Program-made: the position numbers and the translations under genes
The notes under the pieces: model-generated
Databases searched by the model: none
What the model saw: only the letters and a program-made list of their open reading frames with translations
Told to the model about the DNA's origin: nothing
DNA from: Ciona intestinalis
Lineage: Eukaryota; Chordata; Ascidiacea; Phlebobranchia; Cionidae
Assembly: GCF_000224145.3 (NCBI RefSeq)
Contig: NC_020166.2
Span: forward strand, 7,492,592-7,556,591
DNA length: 64,000 nt
Direction: 5' to 3'
In this document: piece by piece, positions 11,641 through 23,080 of the stretch
Position numbering within the stretch: the first letter of the stretch is position 1
Layout of the letters: the number at the start of each line of letters is the position of its first letter

Positions 11641-13695
11641 ATGGCAAATTTTCGAATTTATTTAGTGCTGTTTGTAGCTTTTAGCTTAATTGTGGAACTC
11701 GTGGACGGCAAAAAAAGAGGCGGAAAAAAGAAGCAAGGTAGTCGGCGTCGTCGTTCTTCCACACCACAGATGATTGACGATAATCCTGTGAGTTCTCGCC
11801 AGCCATCACAGTGGACACAGCACCAAACACCTAGGTGAGAAAGTACGGATTTTGTCCGGTTATTTAAAACAAGAATCTTAAGTTGTTTACGCGCAACAGA
11901 TATAGTGGGGTGAGAGAAGATGGGACACCTTTAGCACAAAATATATAAATATCCTTGTCGTGTTTTAAAGGGCCTAAACACACCTCAAATGTACTTCGCT
12001 TTAATCGATAGAGTGTGTTTTTCTTATTCCAACGACACCTTACTTGTTTTAATCGGTTCTGTATAACCAAAGATATTCCAGCTCAAACACCGTGAAATTC
12101 ATAAAACTGATTTGAAAGTTGCGTGGCGAAAAAATTGAGAAGTGTACTACCCACGTGACAAATCACGTCACAAGATTGTTGAAGCGTGGCCGCTCTCATT
12201 CAGAAACACTGAGAAAGGCGAGAGGCAGTGTTTTTAGCGAAAAACGAGAGAACAAAAAAACGCAAAAAAGCACAAAAAAACGCAGGTTTCGCTCTTACGA
12301 ATGAATCAGTCACGTGACTAGTACGTTCCTACGTCACAATCACGAAGCTCGTAGTAAAAAAAAGATAGCGCTAGAGATCACTGTTTGAGGACGAATATCT
12401 CCGCCTATACTGGACCAATTTTAATAAGCAATGGAATCAATAAAACAGTCGCTTTGTGAATTTACCATAAAAAATAAAAGTGACGTGGGGTGTGTTTAGG
12501 CCCTTTAAACAATTAACAATGGTTTATGAAAGTCGCGAGGACAAGGTTTTATAATTCTTTGAATGTTCTTTGCTTACTACCAAAATGTACGAGAAAATAG
12601 AATGAATAGGTGTCCAATCTCCCCCCATCTTATTATATACAGCCGTACGTGCGGAGTCGCTATATTTCTCAAATATTCTACAACATATATAGTGTGCTAG
12701 GGGAAGATCGGACACCTTTTGTATCTTATTGCGTTCCATGTAGTCGTAAACAAAGAACACTTAAAGAATTATAAAACCGTATCCTCACGACTCCCATAGA
12801 CCGCTGTTAATTGTTTAAAACACGACCAGGGTATTTGGATGTTATGTTCTAAAGGTGACCGGTCTTCTCCCACCCTACTATAGCCTATATAATTTCAATT
12901 CAGAGCCACCCCACCCCCATTTTGTTCACATACAGTACTGCCATAGTATACTGAAGTGTATACTATGGTACTGCTGTTGTGTAAGATCGGATACCGTTAT
13001 AGCCTAAATCCCATATTTCCTGATCATGTTTTTAACATTTCACAATCCTCTTTTAGAATCGCAGGTGGCTTACGGTTATATAATTCTATTAATATTCCTT
13101 GTACCAAATGAGACGAAAAAGATAACAAAAAACATATTCCATCCTACCATACTATATATATATAGTAGGCAACGAGATCGAACATGTAAAAAAGTTTTAC
13201 TATTTTTTTTAGTGCGCAGAGATCGTACAACGTACATACAAATACAATGGGTATCGAAAGTTAATATTTATTGACTTAATTTTCTGTTTTGTTTTTGGAT
13301 TTATTCCTCTTGGCATTTATACTGTGTTATACCCGTTTTCAGTGATCTTTAAATATAGTAGGGTGGGGGAAGATAGGACACCTTTCCATTCTATTTTTTG
13401 TCCCATTTGGTAGTAAACAAAAAACACTCAAGGAAATATAAAACTGTAACTTCATAACTACCATAGACCGTTGTTAATTGTTTAAAACACGATCAGAATA
13501 TTTGGACCTTATGTATTAAAGTTGTCCCATCTCCCCCCACCCTACTACATATATTTGTTATCCATAGTAGGTCGTTGGAAATTGCAGTTATGTCAAATCA
13601 AACAATGTTTTAATTTTAAGCCGTCTATGTTGCTTTACATTATTTTTTGTTATTTTATAGACGATGATCGACCGATGAAGTTGATGCTTGCCTAG
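11641..13695 (+). CDS. Peptide gene A1: small secreted basic peptide precursor, 91 aa
   Basis: Exons 11641-11834, 13213-13259 and 13661-13695 (TAG). Phases 2 and 1 close exactly. The start is the ATG shared with paralogues A2 and A3 (MANFRIY); an upstream in-frame ATG at 11599 is not conserved. Exon 1: signal peptide (YLVLFVAFSLIVELVDG) followed at once by a polybasic run (KKRGGKKKQGSRRRR) and a Ser/Gln-rich segment. Exon 2 contains SYNVHTNTM; exon 3 ends DDRPMKLMLA. No cysteine occurs in the mature part. RRRR-type sites could be cut by proprotein convertases. Intron 1 is inflated by MITEs, one carrying a nested second element. A poly(A) signal lies in ATAATAAACCAAACTTACGA (about 13745), a 3' UTR block shared with A2, A3 and, in variant form, B1. 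Function unknown. Confidence 0.72.
11901..12636 (-). repeat. MITE-1 copy split by a nested TTAA element
   Basis: Left part TATAGTGGGGTGAGAGAAGATGGGACACC...CGTGTTTTAA and right part TTAAACAATTAACAATGG...GGTGTCCAATCTCCCCCCA together make one normal-length MITE-1. The insertion at 11969-12504 sits exactly in its internal TTTTAAAC motif. Confidence 0.8.
11969..12504 (+). mobile_element. piggyBac-type MITE, copy 1 (536 bp)
   Basis: Ends AGGGCCTAAACACACC and GGGGTGTGTTTAGGCCCT are inverted repeats. They are flanked by TTAA on both sides (11965-11968 and 12505-12508), the target site typical of piggyBac superfamily elements. No transposase frame is present. The host MITE-1 copy supplies the pre-insertion sequence, so the boundaries are certain. 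Interior includes AGAAACACTGAGAAAGGCGAG and a CACGTGACTAG segment shared with copy 2 at 61480. Confidence 0.85.
12691..12882 (+). repeat. MITE-1 copy in intron 1 of A1
   Basis: GGGGAAGATCGGACACC at the left and GGTGACCGGTCTTCTCCCACC at the right, full interior, about 55 bp after the previous MITE-1. A hairpin with arms CCATAGTATAC and GTATACTATGG follows at 12940-12975. Confidence 0.75.
13356..13547 (+). repeat. MITE-1 copy in intron 2 of A1
   Basis: Both ends well kept (GTAGGGTGGGGGAAGATAGG and TGTCCCATCTCCCCCCACCC) with the standard interior. Confidence 0.85.
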
Positions 13696-13843
13696 AACAA
13701 ATTGCAAACTCAACTAGAAAAGATAATAAAACCACCCTGTGGAATAATAAACCAAACTTACGAATTGTTTTGTTTTTAGTTGAATAAAAATTGAATTGCC
13801 CTGATTTACCGGCTAAAAATCTCAAGCTACTAAAATGTTTTAT

Positions 13844-14036
13844 AGTAGGGTGGGGAAGATGGGACACCTTTAGCACATAATATCCGAACACCCTGATCGT
13901 GTTTTAAACAACCACCAACGGTCTATAGGAGTCGTCAAAATATAGTTTTATAACTCTTTAGAAAATGTCCTTTATTTACAACTAAATGGGACAAGAAAAT
14001 AGAGTTAAAAGGTCTCCCATCTTTCCCCACTGTACT
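13844..14036 (-). repeat. MITE-1 copy between A1 and A2, inverted
   Basis: Reads GGGTGGGGAAGATGGGACAC then CCTTTAGCACATAATATCC, the reverse orientation of the family, ending CTCCCATCTTTCCCCACTGTA. Confidence 0.8.
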
Positions 14037-14600
14037 GTATAAATTCATTTTCATGGCCATATCTCTTTTCTGCTGCCAAAACAAGACCGGAACACTAATC
14101 CGTAATGTTGTATTTGGAACTATTTTCACCATATGTATTAGTTGGGATATGTCGCCGTATTCTGAACCAGTATTTCGTTAAATTTAATCGTCACTTGCTC
14201 GGGTGGACGTTTTATTTAACACCACCTCGTGGTAGAAATTTCTTCGATACTTTACCGCTAAAAGCAACTAAAGTTAAAACTCCTATTGTTCGGATATAGA
14301 TGCGAGAATCAGCCAGTATTTCCAAGAGCAATTGGTGAAATTACTTGTTTTGATTCAACCTTTGGTTCGAAGGGCAATTGCGGAACCTCTAGTACAGGAA
14401 TAAGCCTTAAAGGATGGATGTAATCAAACTATTCAACATCCTCTGCCATATGGAATATAACTGTCATTGCCTATAGAACGCATTTTGTAAATGTGGTTTA
14501 GACAACTGCTTTATGGACGGTTGGTATTAGCTTGTATCTGTAGTTACCGAACGTCTATACTAACTTTGTAGTATACGCTATTATTCCCAGGTATATAGGT

Positions 14601-15729
14601 ATGGCCAGTGTTCGAATTTATTTCGTAGTGTTTGTAGCTGTTAGCTTATTTTTTGTAGTAGTGAACGGTAAAAAAAGGGGCCGAAAAAATAAGCAGGGTA
14701 CTGGTCAGCGTCGCCGTTCTCCCAATGTGGCGTGGAGCAAATATCAGCCTAATAGTTCTCGACAGTCACCCCTATCGGCTAAATCTCATCAAACCTCAAG
14801 GTGAGAAAATGCAATGATTACCGGACATTCAAAATGACAATCTTTCGTTGTTTCACGCAAAATACAGCTGTTAATGCGGGGTTTCTATGCAATAACTATC
14901 CCCCGATTTTATCATATAGTTCTCTTGTGTAAAAAGGGAAACCTGTCGCACACAATATCTAAATATCCTGAGCTTGTTTTAAACAAACCAACAACGGTAT
15001 ATGGGAGTCGTGAGGATACGGTTTTTTAATTCATTGAATGTTTTTTGTTACTACTAAATGAATCGAAAATATAGAATAAAAAGGTGTTCCATCTTTCCCT
15101 CAACCTAGTACACATAATATACTGTAAGGTATGATGGGATAACTTTAAAACCTAAATCCTAGATTTTTTGATCGTAATTTGAATACTTAACAACCCCCTT
15201 TGAGAGTCCCTCATAGGGTTATATATTTCTCTAAATATTATCATTTTACTACCAAATGGGACGAGAATAGATAATAAAAATATCCCATCTTACCCCCTAC
15301 TATATACATAAAACATATTATGAGTGATTGCATATATTTTATTGTTATTGTGCCGCTGCAACCGTTCATAGGATTCCTTTTTATTTCAGTGCGTCAAGAG
15401 CTTACAACGTACATACAATGGCAATGAATACCAGAGGTCGGGTTTCATTTGTATTTATTACTGTAGATAGTTAAAAATCTAATTTTGGGGGCAAAATGGA
15501 TTTACTCTCTTGTTAAACCCCTTTTATATTGATAATCAAGTAGGGGCCGCAGTATCCTCACAACCCTCATAGATTGTTGTTAATCGTTTAAAACACGATC
15601 AGGGTATTTGGATATTATACGTGCTAGAGGTGTCCCATCTTCCACAACGCAGTACTATGTATTGTTTCACATTTTTCTTTATGTTCATTTATAGACGAAG
15701 ATCGATCGGAGAAGTTTATGCTTGACTAA
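14601..15729 (+). CDS. Peptide gene A2: small secreted basic peptide precursor, 93 aa
   Basis: Exons 14601-14800, 15390-15436, 15695-15729 (TAA), with the same phases as A1 (2, then 1). Exon 1 encodes MASVRIYFVVFVAVSLFFV plus VVNG (signal peptide) and KKRGRKNKQGTGQRRR, then a Ser/Gln-rich part. Exon 2 reads ASRAYNVHTMAMNTR; exon 3 reads DEDRSEKFMLD. Exons 2 and 3 are almost identical to those of A3, while the middle of exon 1 differs strongly. The poly(A) signal is in ACAATAAACCAAACTTACGA (about 15761). An AG (TTATTCCCAG) stands 10 nt before the ATG. Function unknown; the gene is a member of the array. Confidence 0.75.
14936..15657. repeat. Three decayed MITE-1 remnants in the introns of A2
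   Basis: About 14936-15113 (inverted, ends GTTCCATCTTTCCCTCAACC), 15119-15302 (AAGGTATGATGGGATAAC to ATCCCATCTTACCCCC) and 15548-15657 (right half only, TATCCTCACAACCCTCATAG to TGTCCCATCTTCC). The short A2 exon 2 (15390-15436) sits between them. Confidence 0.6.
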
Positions 15730-16002
15730 CACAGATCGTAGTTAAGACCACTCTGTGGAACAATAAACCAAACTTACGAAATGTATTTGTGTTTTAGTTG
15801 AATAAAAACCCGTCTTTATTTACCATCAGCTTTAAATCTAAATCTACATTGAATTTATTTATTACACATAAACCATTTTCGAGGCCATGTTTATGTGTAA
15901 AGGTTTCCAGTTAAAATTCTTTTCTGTTTCCAAAACAATAGACAGACACAAAGCCGTTATGTTCTACGAAAATTGTTGTTATTTTCCAAAGTTAGTATAG
16001 AC

Positions 16003-16484
16003 GAGGGGTTCCCAAACCCCGGCCCGCAGGAGCAAAATAAATGGCCTCAGAAGACTTTAAAATTACCGATTGCACACGTTTACAAATAAACATATTACTT
16101 TAAAAAATCGTCTAGAAATGTTTTATTGATTTCTGTAATAATTTACATTGCTTTTGTTACGTCACAAAAATAATTATGGGGGTCACAGCATCAGCCAACC
16201 TTCCACGCTTGTTACTCTGGTATGGGGGTTATATCCTGACATGATTCAACAAAAAACTGTGAAACTTTGTCTTTTACTCCGCAAGTACGTAGTTTAATCT
16301 GTTCTAGAAGCCATGTTTATTACCAGCATATGTGTCGAACTTCCTGACCTAACTAACAGTATTCGTTATAACCAAATTTTGACCAATACAAGTCGCGTCG
16401 CCAATATAGCAAGGAAAACCTTGCCCGACGCATAATTATGATTTTACATATTGGCCCGCTATAAAATAAGTTTCGGAACCCCTG
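16003..16484 (+). mobile_element. Non-autonomous hAT element (482 bp) with 8-bp TSD
   Basis: Left end GAGGGGTTCCCAAACC, right end GTTTCGGAACCCCTG (an imperfect inverted repeat close to the CAGGGGTTCC hAT terminus). Perfect 8-bp target duplication GTATAGAC at 15995-16002 and 16485-16492. No transposase frame is visible. Inserted between A2 and B1. Confidence 0.85.
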
Positions 16485-17278
16485 GTATAGACCAAGTTAG
16501 GAAACGGATTGTAAAACAACGAGTTCTGTTTTCCATAGTCGCGCGTCTGTGACGTCATAGTCGCAGCCATTAACCGGTGCATCCAGCAGTTTTGCGTGTA
16601 AATTGCCATGCCTTTACTTTTTGGCTCACAAACTTAACACCTACATACCCGGCAACGAAACTTAAGGTATCTTTGTAAAATTTTCCTAATATCAAAACGA
16701 CATTAAGGATAACAATACTGAGTTACTATTTTTGGTCTTCTCCTTGAATTAATAATAATAAACCACCCTTTCTACGTTTATGAAATCGGAAACCGCGAAC
16801 ACCTTATCTGCTAGTACTTGAGCAGTTTGGAGCTGCATAGTCATCCATGTTAGATTATAAATATAGTATATATTGGTTCTGTAGATTCGTAGGTATGAGC
16901 ATATACTATTGTGTAAACTAAGCTGATTGCTGCTAGTATTAATCGCCAACGTAAAGTACCCTGTTAAACCACACTGCAGCCTACTCTGAAAAACAGTTAG
17001 AATACTAATTTACTAGAAATTAATTCTTGGATTTAATATTATATAACAAGATTTATATTAGAACTTACATTTTAAATCTTAAAACAACCGCTAGAAGTGT
17101 TTTTTTTTCTAGCTTTGCATCGCTTACAAAAACCGAATAAACACACGCCGACCATGCATTTGGGCGATTCACGCTCTGTGGGCTCCGTAATGGCGGACAT
17201 AAGCGCCGTTTCCTGACATGACGTTGTTATTTCCTATTGGTATGAGCAGACGCGCACGTTAATCTTGTTGATTGAGTA

Positions 17279-17335
17279 TAACTTAAACGCAGGCAATTTC
17301 TTTGTTCACAATTTGAGTTCAAATCATAGGCATCG
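17279..17335 (+). promoter_or_regulatory. Conserved proximal upstream block of B1 and B2
   Basis: TAACTTAAACGCAGGC, then ATTTCTTTGTTCACA and TTCAAATCAT, found again at 19024-19080 upstream of B2. It lies about 100 bp before each ATG. It probably covers the core promoter or start region; the preceding GAGTATAACTTAA could serve as a TATA-like element. Confidence 0.45.
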
Positions 17336-17406
17336 CTAATGTATTTAGATGTCGTTTTAGTTTTACAGAATAATAAAACCATTCTAATTTTCAGTGTGTT
17401 TTGACA

Positions 17407-18625
17407 ATGGAAAAGTTAAAATTGTTTTTCGTGCTTTTGATAACTTTTAGCTCATCTGTCGAGTTGGTATTTGGGTTTCCCGGATTACGTAAGGGTGTGA
17501 CCCGACAAGGTAGCAGGTAAGAACTAAAACGAATCTTTGTCCGGCGTCGTGTCTATATGTGTCCTTGGACAAGACCCCCAACGGGAATTTCTCCAACCCA
17601 GTAGACACTAATGGGTTGTCAAAATTGTTAAAGATTATAAAAAAATGATAAAATTCCCCCTCAAAAATGATCACCCGCAAAATAACATACATGGAAACGC
17701 GTAAGCTGGTACAAGGTGTATGAAACAAAACACTCGTGTTATTAAGACTGTCGCGTTTCGGTCACGCGAGGCTAAGCAAGTTACATTCATTCATTGTATA
17801 AAAGTACCTGAGAAGCTTTGTGTATTTCGATACACCAACCAACAATGTTAACTTTCTATGAAATATTCTTGTACTAAAGCAACGTATTTAATAAACAGTA
17901 TTTGTAGGAAATGTGAAAATACACAGTAATAGGGTGGGGTAAGACAATGCCTCGCAAAACATGTGACAAAATATATAGGTTTTAAGGGGATATCATAAAT
18001 TTCATAAAGACTGATTTTAAACACTTTACAGTAATCGGCTTTGGCATACACTTTGTAAGGACCTAAAAATAAACCATATAGACCTGTCCCTGCAGAGGCG
18101 TTTTATTTTTCCTTTTTTGCTATATTTTTAATCTATTAATTCTTTTCTAGTAACAGAGCCTACAATATCGACACAGAAGAAATGGAAATTGATGGTTTAT
18201 ATAACATGTTTATAAATTAAAATTGTATTTTTAATGTTTATTTGTTTATTATCTATATTCTTCATTCACTGTACGTGTAAAATTGGTTTAAAATTTCAAG
18301 AACTAAATAAATTATAAACATAATTAAAAATCAACGGACGATTAGATTAACAAAACAGAACTTACTTTATTCGGAAAATGTTTTCACTTTATTTGCAAAA
18401 GATAAAATATATCAATTACTTGCCTATATAATGCGAATAGCCGCATTTTGGCGTTGGTTTACTATATTCTCATGCATTCTTAATTTTCTTTGTTTACTGC
18501 AAAATAGGACGAGAAAATAGAATCAAAAAGTGTCCCATCTTTCCCAACCCTACTATACACTAACTTCGTGTCATTTTCTAGACATTCAACGAATAATGGA
18601 TCTAATGAAAGTCAGATCTGCTTAG
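17407..18625 (+). CDS. Peptide gene B1: small secreted peptide precursor, 65 aa
   Basis: Exons 17407-17516, 18151-18194, 18582-18625 (TAG), phases 2 and 1. Signal peptide MEKLKLFFVLLITFSSSVEL, then a short basic mature part (FPGLRKGVTRQGS), exon 2 SNRAYNIDTEEMEID and exon 3 DIQRIMDLMKVRSA, which looks amphipathic. After the stop, a donor (GTTG/GTAAAC) and an acceptor (TTTTTCAG, exon from 18700) define a fourth, untranslated exon ending at AATAATAATAAACC. The same 3' UTR exon exists in B2 and C. The ATG is preceded by AATTTTCAG at 14 nt. Basic N-terminal and acidic middle segments suggest a mature peptide plus propiece; function unknown. Confidence 0.72.
17555..17797 (+). repeat. SINE copy in intron 1 of B1
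   Basis: GTGTCCTTGGACAAGACCCCCAACGG, ACTAATGGGTTGTC, ATCACCCGCAAAATAACATAC, CGTAAGCTGG, ACACTCGTGTTAT and CACGCGAGGCTAAGCAAGTTACATTCATTCATT. The head is missing. Confidence 0.7.
17925..18090. repeat. Ancient insertion shared by intron 1 of B1 and B2
   Basis: AGTAATAGGGTGGGGTAAGACAATGCCTCGCAAAA through CAGTAATCGGCTTTGGC is also present in intron 1 of B2 (19434-19575). The start resembles a MITE-1 end. It was therefore present before B1 and B2 duplicated. Confidence 0.55.
18464..18553 (-). repeat. MITE-1 right-half remnant in intron 2 of B1
   Basis: TCTTTGTTTACTGCAAAATAGGACGAGAAAATAG followed by TGTCCCATCTTTCCCAACCCTA; the other half is lost. Confidence 0.6.
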
Positions 18626-19150
18626 AGATCAGTTGGTAAACATAAACTTTCGATTTAATTAATTTTCATTTATTTATGTTCTAATTCCCTATTTTTCAGA
18701 TTGTTCTTGAGCTGCAAAAAGAGAATAATATTTATTTCGTTGGAATAATAATAAACCAAAGTTACAATACCACTAATGTTAGTTTTGTTGCTGTATATAT
18801 CTGTTACCACATATCATTTATGAATAAAAAGATCTTGCAGACAAGGTTAATAAAAACAAAACTTATTTTCGTAGCCGTGCTTTTTGTGTAAAGATTTACA
18901 GTTGAAATTTTATTATATTGCCAAAACAATAGACAGAGACATAAAGCCGTTACGTTCTACGAAAATCGTTGCCATTTCCTATCGTTAGGAGTAGACGCGC
19001 ATGCTATATAGTCCTGTTGGGCATAACTTAAACGCAGGCGATTTCTTTGTTCACAGTTTAAATTCAAATCATGTTTAATATTAATGTATTCAGGTTTGTT
19101 AAAAGTTTTACAGAAAAATCCAAACGATTGTAATTTTTAGTGTTTTGACA

Positions 19151-20233
19151 ATGGAAAAGCTGAAATTGTTTTTCGTACTCTTGATAACTTTTAGCTCCTG
19201 TGTGGAATTGGTGGTTGGACCGCCTGGTAACCGAGATGTGGTGGTTTCAGACGACAGAGGTAAAAGGTAAGAACTAAAACGACTATTTGTATAAAGCACG
19301 TATCAGAGAAGTAGTATGCGTTGTGATACTCAACCAACAATGTTAACTGTCTATATGAGATATGTAATATACTTGTACTAAAGCAACGTATTTATTAATT
19401 AAACATTAATTGTAGGAAATGTAAAACTACAGAGTAATAGGGTAAGGTATGACAATGCCTCGCAAAATATGCAGCGAAGTATATAGGATTCAAGGTGATA
19501 TCATAAATATCATAACACCGATTTTTATTACTTAACAGTAATCGGCTTTGGCCTGCACTTTGTAGAGATCTAAAAGTAAACCATAGTCCTGCCATTGGCG
19601 CGTTCTATTATCTCTTTCTTTTTGCTATATTTTAAATTTTTCAATTCTTTTCTAGCCAAAACTACAATATCCACAAAGAAGAAATGAAAATTGATGGTTT
19701 TTAATTTGTTTATAAGTTGAAATAGTACATCTAATATTTATTGTTTTATTATCTTCGCTGTACGAGTAAAATTCATTGAAATTTTAGGAAAGAAAAAAAT
19801 CATAAATACATTTAAAGTCAATGGACGATTAGATTAACAAAACAAAACTTACTTTATTTGGAAAATATTTTCACTTTTTTTGGCAAAAGATAAAATATTA
19901 TTAATTACTTGCCTAATGCGAATAGCCGCATATTGCTGCCGTTGGCTTGCTATATATTCTCCTTAAGTTATGCATAAAGTAGGATGGGGGATATGGAACA
20001 CTTTTACATTCTATTTTCCATGTCCCATTTGGTAGTAAACAAAAAAAAAACGTTTAAAGAATTAAAACCGTACCATCACGATACCCACAGACCGTTTAAA
20101 ACACGATTAGGATATTTGTTAAGTGGTAAAGGTGTTTTCCGTCTTCTCTCACCCAACTGGAAATATATTAACGTTGTGTTATTTTTTAGACATCAAACGA
20201 GTAATGGATCTAATGAAAGTCAGATCTGCTTAG
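19151..20233 (+). CDS. Peptide gene B2: small secreted peptide precursor, 66 aa
   Basis: Exons 19151-19266, 19656-19696, 20190-20233 (TAG), phases 2 and 1. The signal peptide is nearly identical to B1 (MEKLKLFFVLLITFSSCVEL), but the mature start differs completely (VVGPPGNRDVVVSDDRGK). Exon 2 is QNYNIHKEEMKID; exon 3 is DIKRVMDLMKVRSA, with only two changes from B1. A 3' UTR exon starts at 20312 (ATTCTTCTTGAGCTGCAAAAAG). Compared with B1 the first-exon mature segment is acidic rather than basic, an obvious divergence hot spot. Confidence 0.72.
19976..20161 (+). repeat. MITE-1 copy in intron 2 of B2
   Basis: AGTAGGATGGGGGATATGGAACAC at the left and TTTTCCGTCTTCTCTCACCC at the right, with an 11-A tract inside. 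It directly precedes exon 3 of B2. Confidence 0.7.
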
Positions 20234-20311
20234 AGATCAGCTATGGTAAACATAAACTTTTTAATTCAATTCAATTCTATTTTATTTATGTTGCATTTTC
20301 ATATTTTTTAG

Positions 20312-21762
20312 ATTCTTCTTGAGCTGCAAAAAGGGAATAATATTCAATTCGTTTGGAATAATAATAAATCTAATTTACAATACTAATGTGCTGTTCATAA
20401 TACAAATTATTTGTTGCCGGTAAAGCAATAATCGGCCGGAAAATAGTCGAAAGGGAAAAATCTCTTGCGATGCTGCGGAAAGTTTGTCTGATTCGATGCT
20501 GTAAAACTAGTAAGAACTAGAAGAACTATAGAGTGACATGAGTTGTGACAGGATGGAGTCACACTGGCCACAACAAAGTCACTTAACACGTTCTATAACT
20601 TAATTAAACCTATGGTTAAAGGGAAAATGGAGTCTAAATTTGAGGTCGTTGAACAGAGCCTCACTCATATAGGACAGAAGGGGAAAATTGCTTTCCAGTG
20701 TTTAGCTTAGTAACACGTACGCATACAGTGATGGAATTTAAATAGTCGAGCGCTTTAACAACTTTGCCAAGGCGACAAATTCGGGTGTTTTTCGGGTGTG
20801 TTTTTATGAGAAGGCTACATGGGGAATAAAAAAATCTGAGTGTATACAAATTTTAAATTACATACGATAAGTGAAATTATTTATTGTCCATAAAATAATT
20901 TTAATATGCTAATGGAACAGCATTTTACAGTTACAAAATATTCTTATCAAAAATTGATTCCAAGTCGTAGAACAAAACCGTGATGTTCTTGGAAAATTAC
21001 CGACATATTTCCTTAATACGATTTGATGCGCATATCTGTTCACTTATGTGGAAGGGTACAACTCGGAGACTATAGAGCTATGCACGCATATGGCGTTAAA
21101 GCAAGGTAGTGTTGGAATATTTTATTCATTTAAAAGGTTTTACAAAAAAAAATAAGAACACATTTTTAGAGTTTGATTATTTTGCTTTTCTTTGGAATTT
21201 GTAATTTTATTGCGGCCTGTGATTAAAGTTACTGGCAATTTACGTAAGGATTATGTGCTGTATATGCTGTTTCGTATGAAGATATATTATAATATAGACA
21301 GAACTGGTAACAGGGGAAAGTATGTATAGTGTGGTGGGGGAGATGGGGCACTTTTTATTCTATTTTCTCGTTCTATTTGGTACTAAACAAAGAACATTCA
21401 ACCAAATATAAAACGTATCATTACGCCTCCCATAGACCGTTGTTAATTGTTTAAAACACAAATAGGATATTTGGATATATTAGGGACTCTCTCCCCCATC
21501 AAACTATATCAAATTATTTAAAAGCAGTTGCGGAGCCTCTATACCACAGCACGGCCTACTATAGATATATCTTTAGTAGGCCATATTTCTAGTAAAGGAA
21601 TAAACTTTCAAGGAAAGATGCAGCCCAACTGTTTAAATACTGGTTTTGTGATTACGACTTTGAAAATTGCTTTGTGAACTTTAATTCTTAATCCTGAGGT
21701 TAATTATGATTCTGTAGTTAACATGCGCCTAAACAGCTTATCATTCCTATATAGGTAAAGCT
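20312..21762. other. B2 3' end and intergenic stretch before A3
   Basis: Contains the untranslated B2 exon, a MITE-1 copy at 21328-21509 (GTGGTGGGGGAGATGGGGCAC to CTCTCTCCCCCATCAA), and the palindrome GGCCTACTATAG...TTTAGTAGGCC near 21571-21600. Frames of 60-62 codons on the minus strand (20407-20849) have no support. Confidence 0.55.
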
Positions 21763-22640
21763 ATGGCAAGTTTTCGAACCTATTTCGTGGTGTTTGTAGC
21801 TTTTAACTTAATTGTAGAACTTGCGGAAAGTAAAAAGAAGAGAGGGGGTAAAAAGAAACAAGGTGGCCGGCGTCGTCGAACTCCAAAACCAACGCTGGAA
21901 AAACCAGATCCTAAAGCGACTCGTCAGTTACTACAGCCGACATCAAATAAATTTGCGAGGTAAGAAATAGCAAAATATATGTCCGCTTTTACAAAATGAA
22001 ATTCTTTCGTTTTTTACATCCAATATACGACTGTGTGTATCTATGTTTTACTATATGTTATGAATCATCGCATTTATGATACAGTGATGTGGGGGAAGAT
22101 GGGACACCTTTGCATTCCATCTTCTACTCCCATTTAGCAGTAAACAAAGATCATTTAAAGATTTGTAAAACCGTATCCTTACGACTCCCATTGACCGTTG
22201 TTATTTGTTTAAAAAACACACACAATTAGAGTGGGTAAACTTTATGTGCTAAAGGTGTCCCGTCTTCCTCAACCATGTTTTATTTTACTGTTGACGCGTC
22301 TTTGCAACCGTTTTAAATTCCTTTTTATTTCAGTGTGTCGAGTACTTACAACGTACATACAATGGCAATGAATACCAGAGGTTGAGTTTCTTTCATATTT
22401 ATTACTGTAGATAATTAATCCACAGGTGGAATTGGATTAGATTTTGCTATTCTGTTATAACGCATTTTAGGGCCTTTTAACTATATTTTACTTAGCAGGA
22501 CATTAGGGCTTGCCGTTACTTTACAAATTCCAAATCAAATATAGGTTGATTTCAAGATGTGGTTCTGTATGTGTTGTTTCACATTATCTTTATGTTCATT
22601 TATAGACGAAGATCGATCGGCGAAGTTTATGCTTGAATAA
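21763..22640 (+). CDS. Peptide gene A3: small secreted basic peptide precursor, 92 aa
   Basis: Exons 21763-21959, 22334-22380, 22606-22640 (TAA), phases 2 and 1. Signal peptide MASFRTYFVVFVAFNLIVEL, then ESKKKRGGKKKQGGRRRR and a Pro/Lys-containing segment. Exon 2 reads VSSTYNVHTMAMNTR; exon 3 DEDRSAKFMLE. Exon 2, exon 3 and the 3' UTR (GAACAATAAACCAAACTTAC) are nearly the same as A2. The gene sits between B2 and C rather than beside A1/A2, so the array has been rearranged since duplication. Confidence 0.75.
22083..22278 (+). repeat. MITE-1 copy in intron 1 of A3
   Basis: GATGTGGGGGAAGATGGGACACC at the left, GGTGTCCCGTCTTCCTCAACC at the right. Confidence 0.75.
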
Positions 22641-22784
22641 AACAGATCGTAGTTAAGACCACTCTGTTGAACAATAAACCAAACTTACGAAATGTTTCTG
22701 TTTCTCGTAAAACAATAATCCGTGACGTCACATCGCACCGATATAAGTTCAGTTGATGGTTAGCGCGCATACCTCTAACGTTTA

Positions 22785-23080
22785 ACCATACGTTGTGGTT
22801 TCAAGGGACGTTGTCGCTGCTACCATTGTGGACGGTTAACTCTCATCGAGGAAGACAGTTTACGGCAATTGCTTTAACCCAGTGGTCTTAAATAAGCTGT
22901 CTGAATTTTCAGCTATAATGAAACATAAAAAATAAAAAAAAAAAACAATTACCTATAAAGTTACATTCGTGGTAAGTCGTAACCTGACACGAGGTGTACC
23001 TAAAAAAACACCCGTGATTTAACAACCGAATAACAACTACCATTTTCCATGCGAGGATAAAGTAAGATACATTCATTTAT
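22785..23080 (+). repeat. SINE copy between A3 and C
   Basis: Contains GTTGTCGCTGCTACCATTGTGG, ACGGCAATTGCTTTAACCCAGTGGTC, an A-rich tract, GTGGTAAGTCGTAACCTGACACGAGG and CATGCGAGGATAAAGTAAG. Confidence 0.65.

Noticed and set aside
17925-18090. Conserved regulatory element in intron 1 of B1 and B2
   Set aside because: It starts like a MITE end and is explained by common descent of the two introns.
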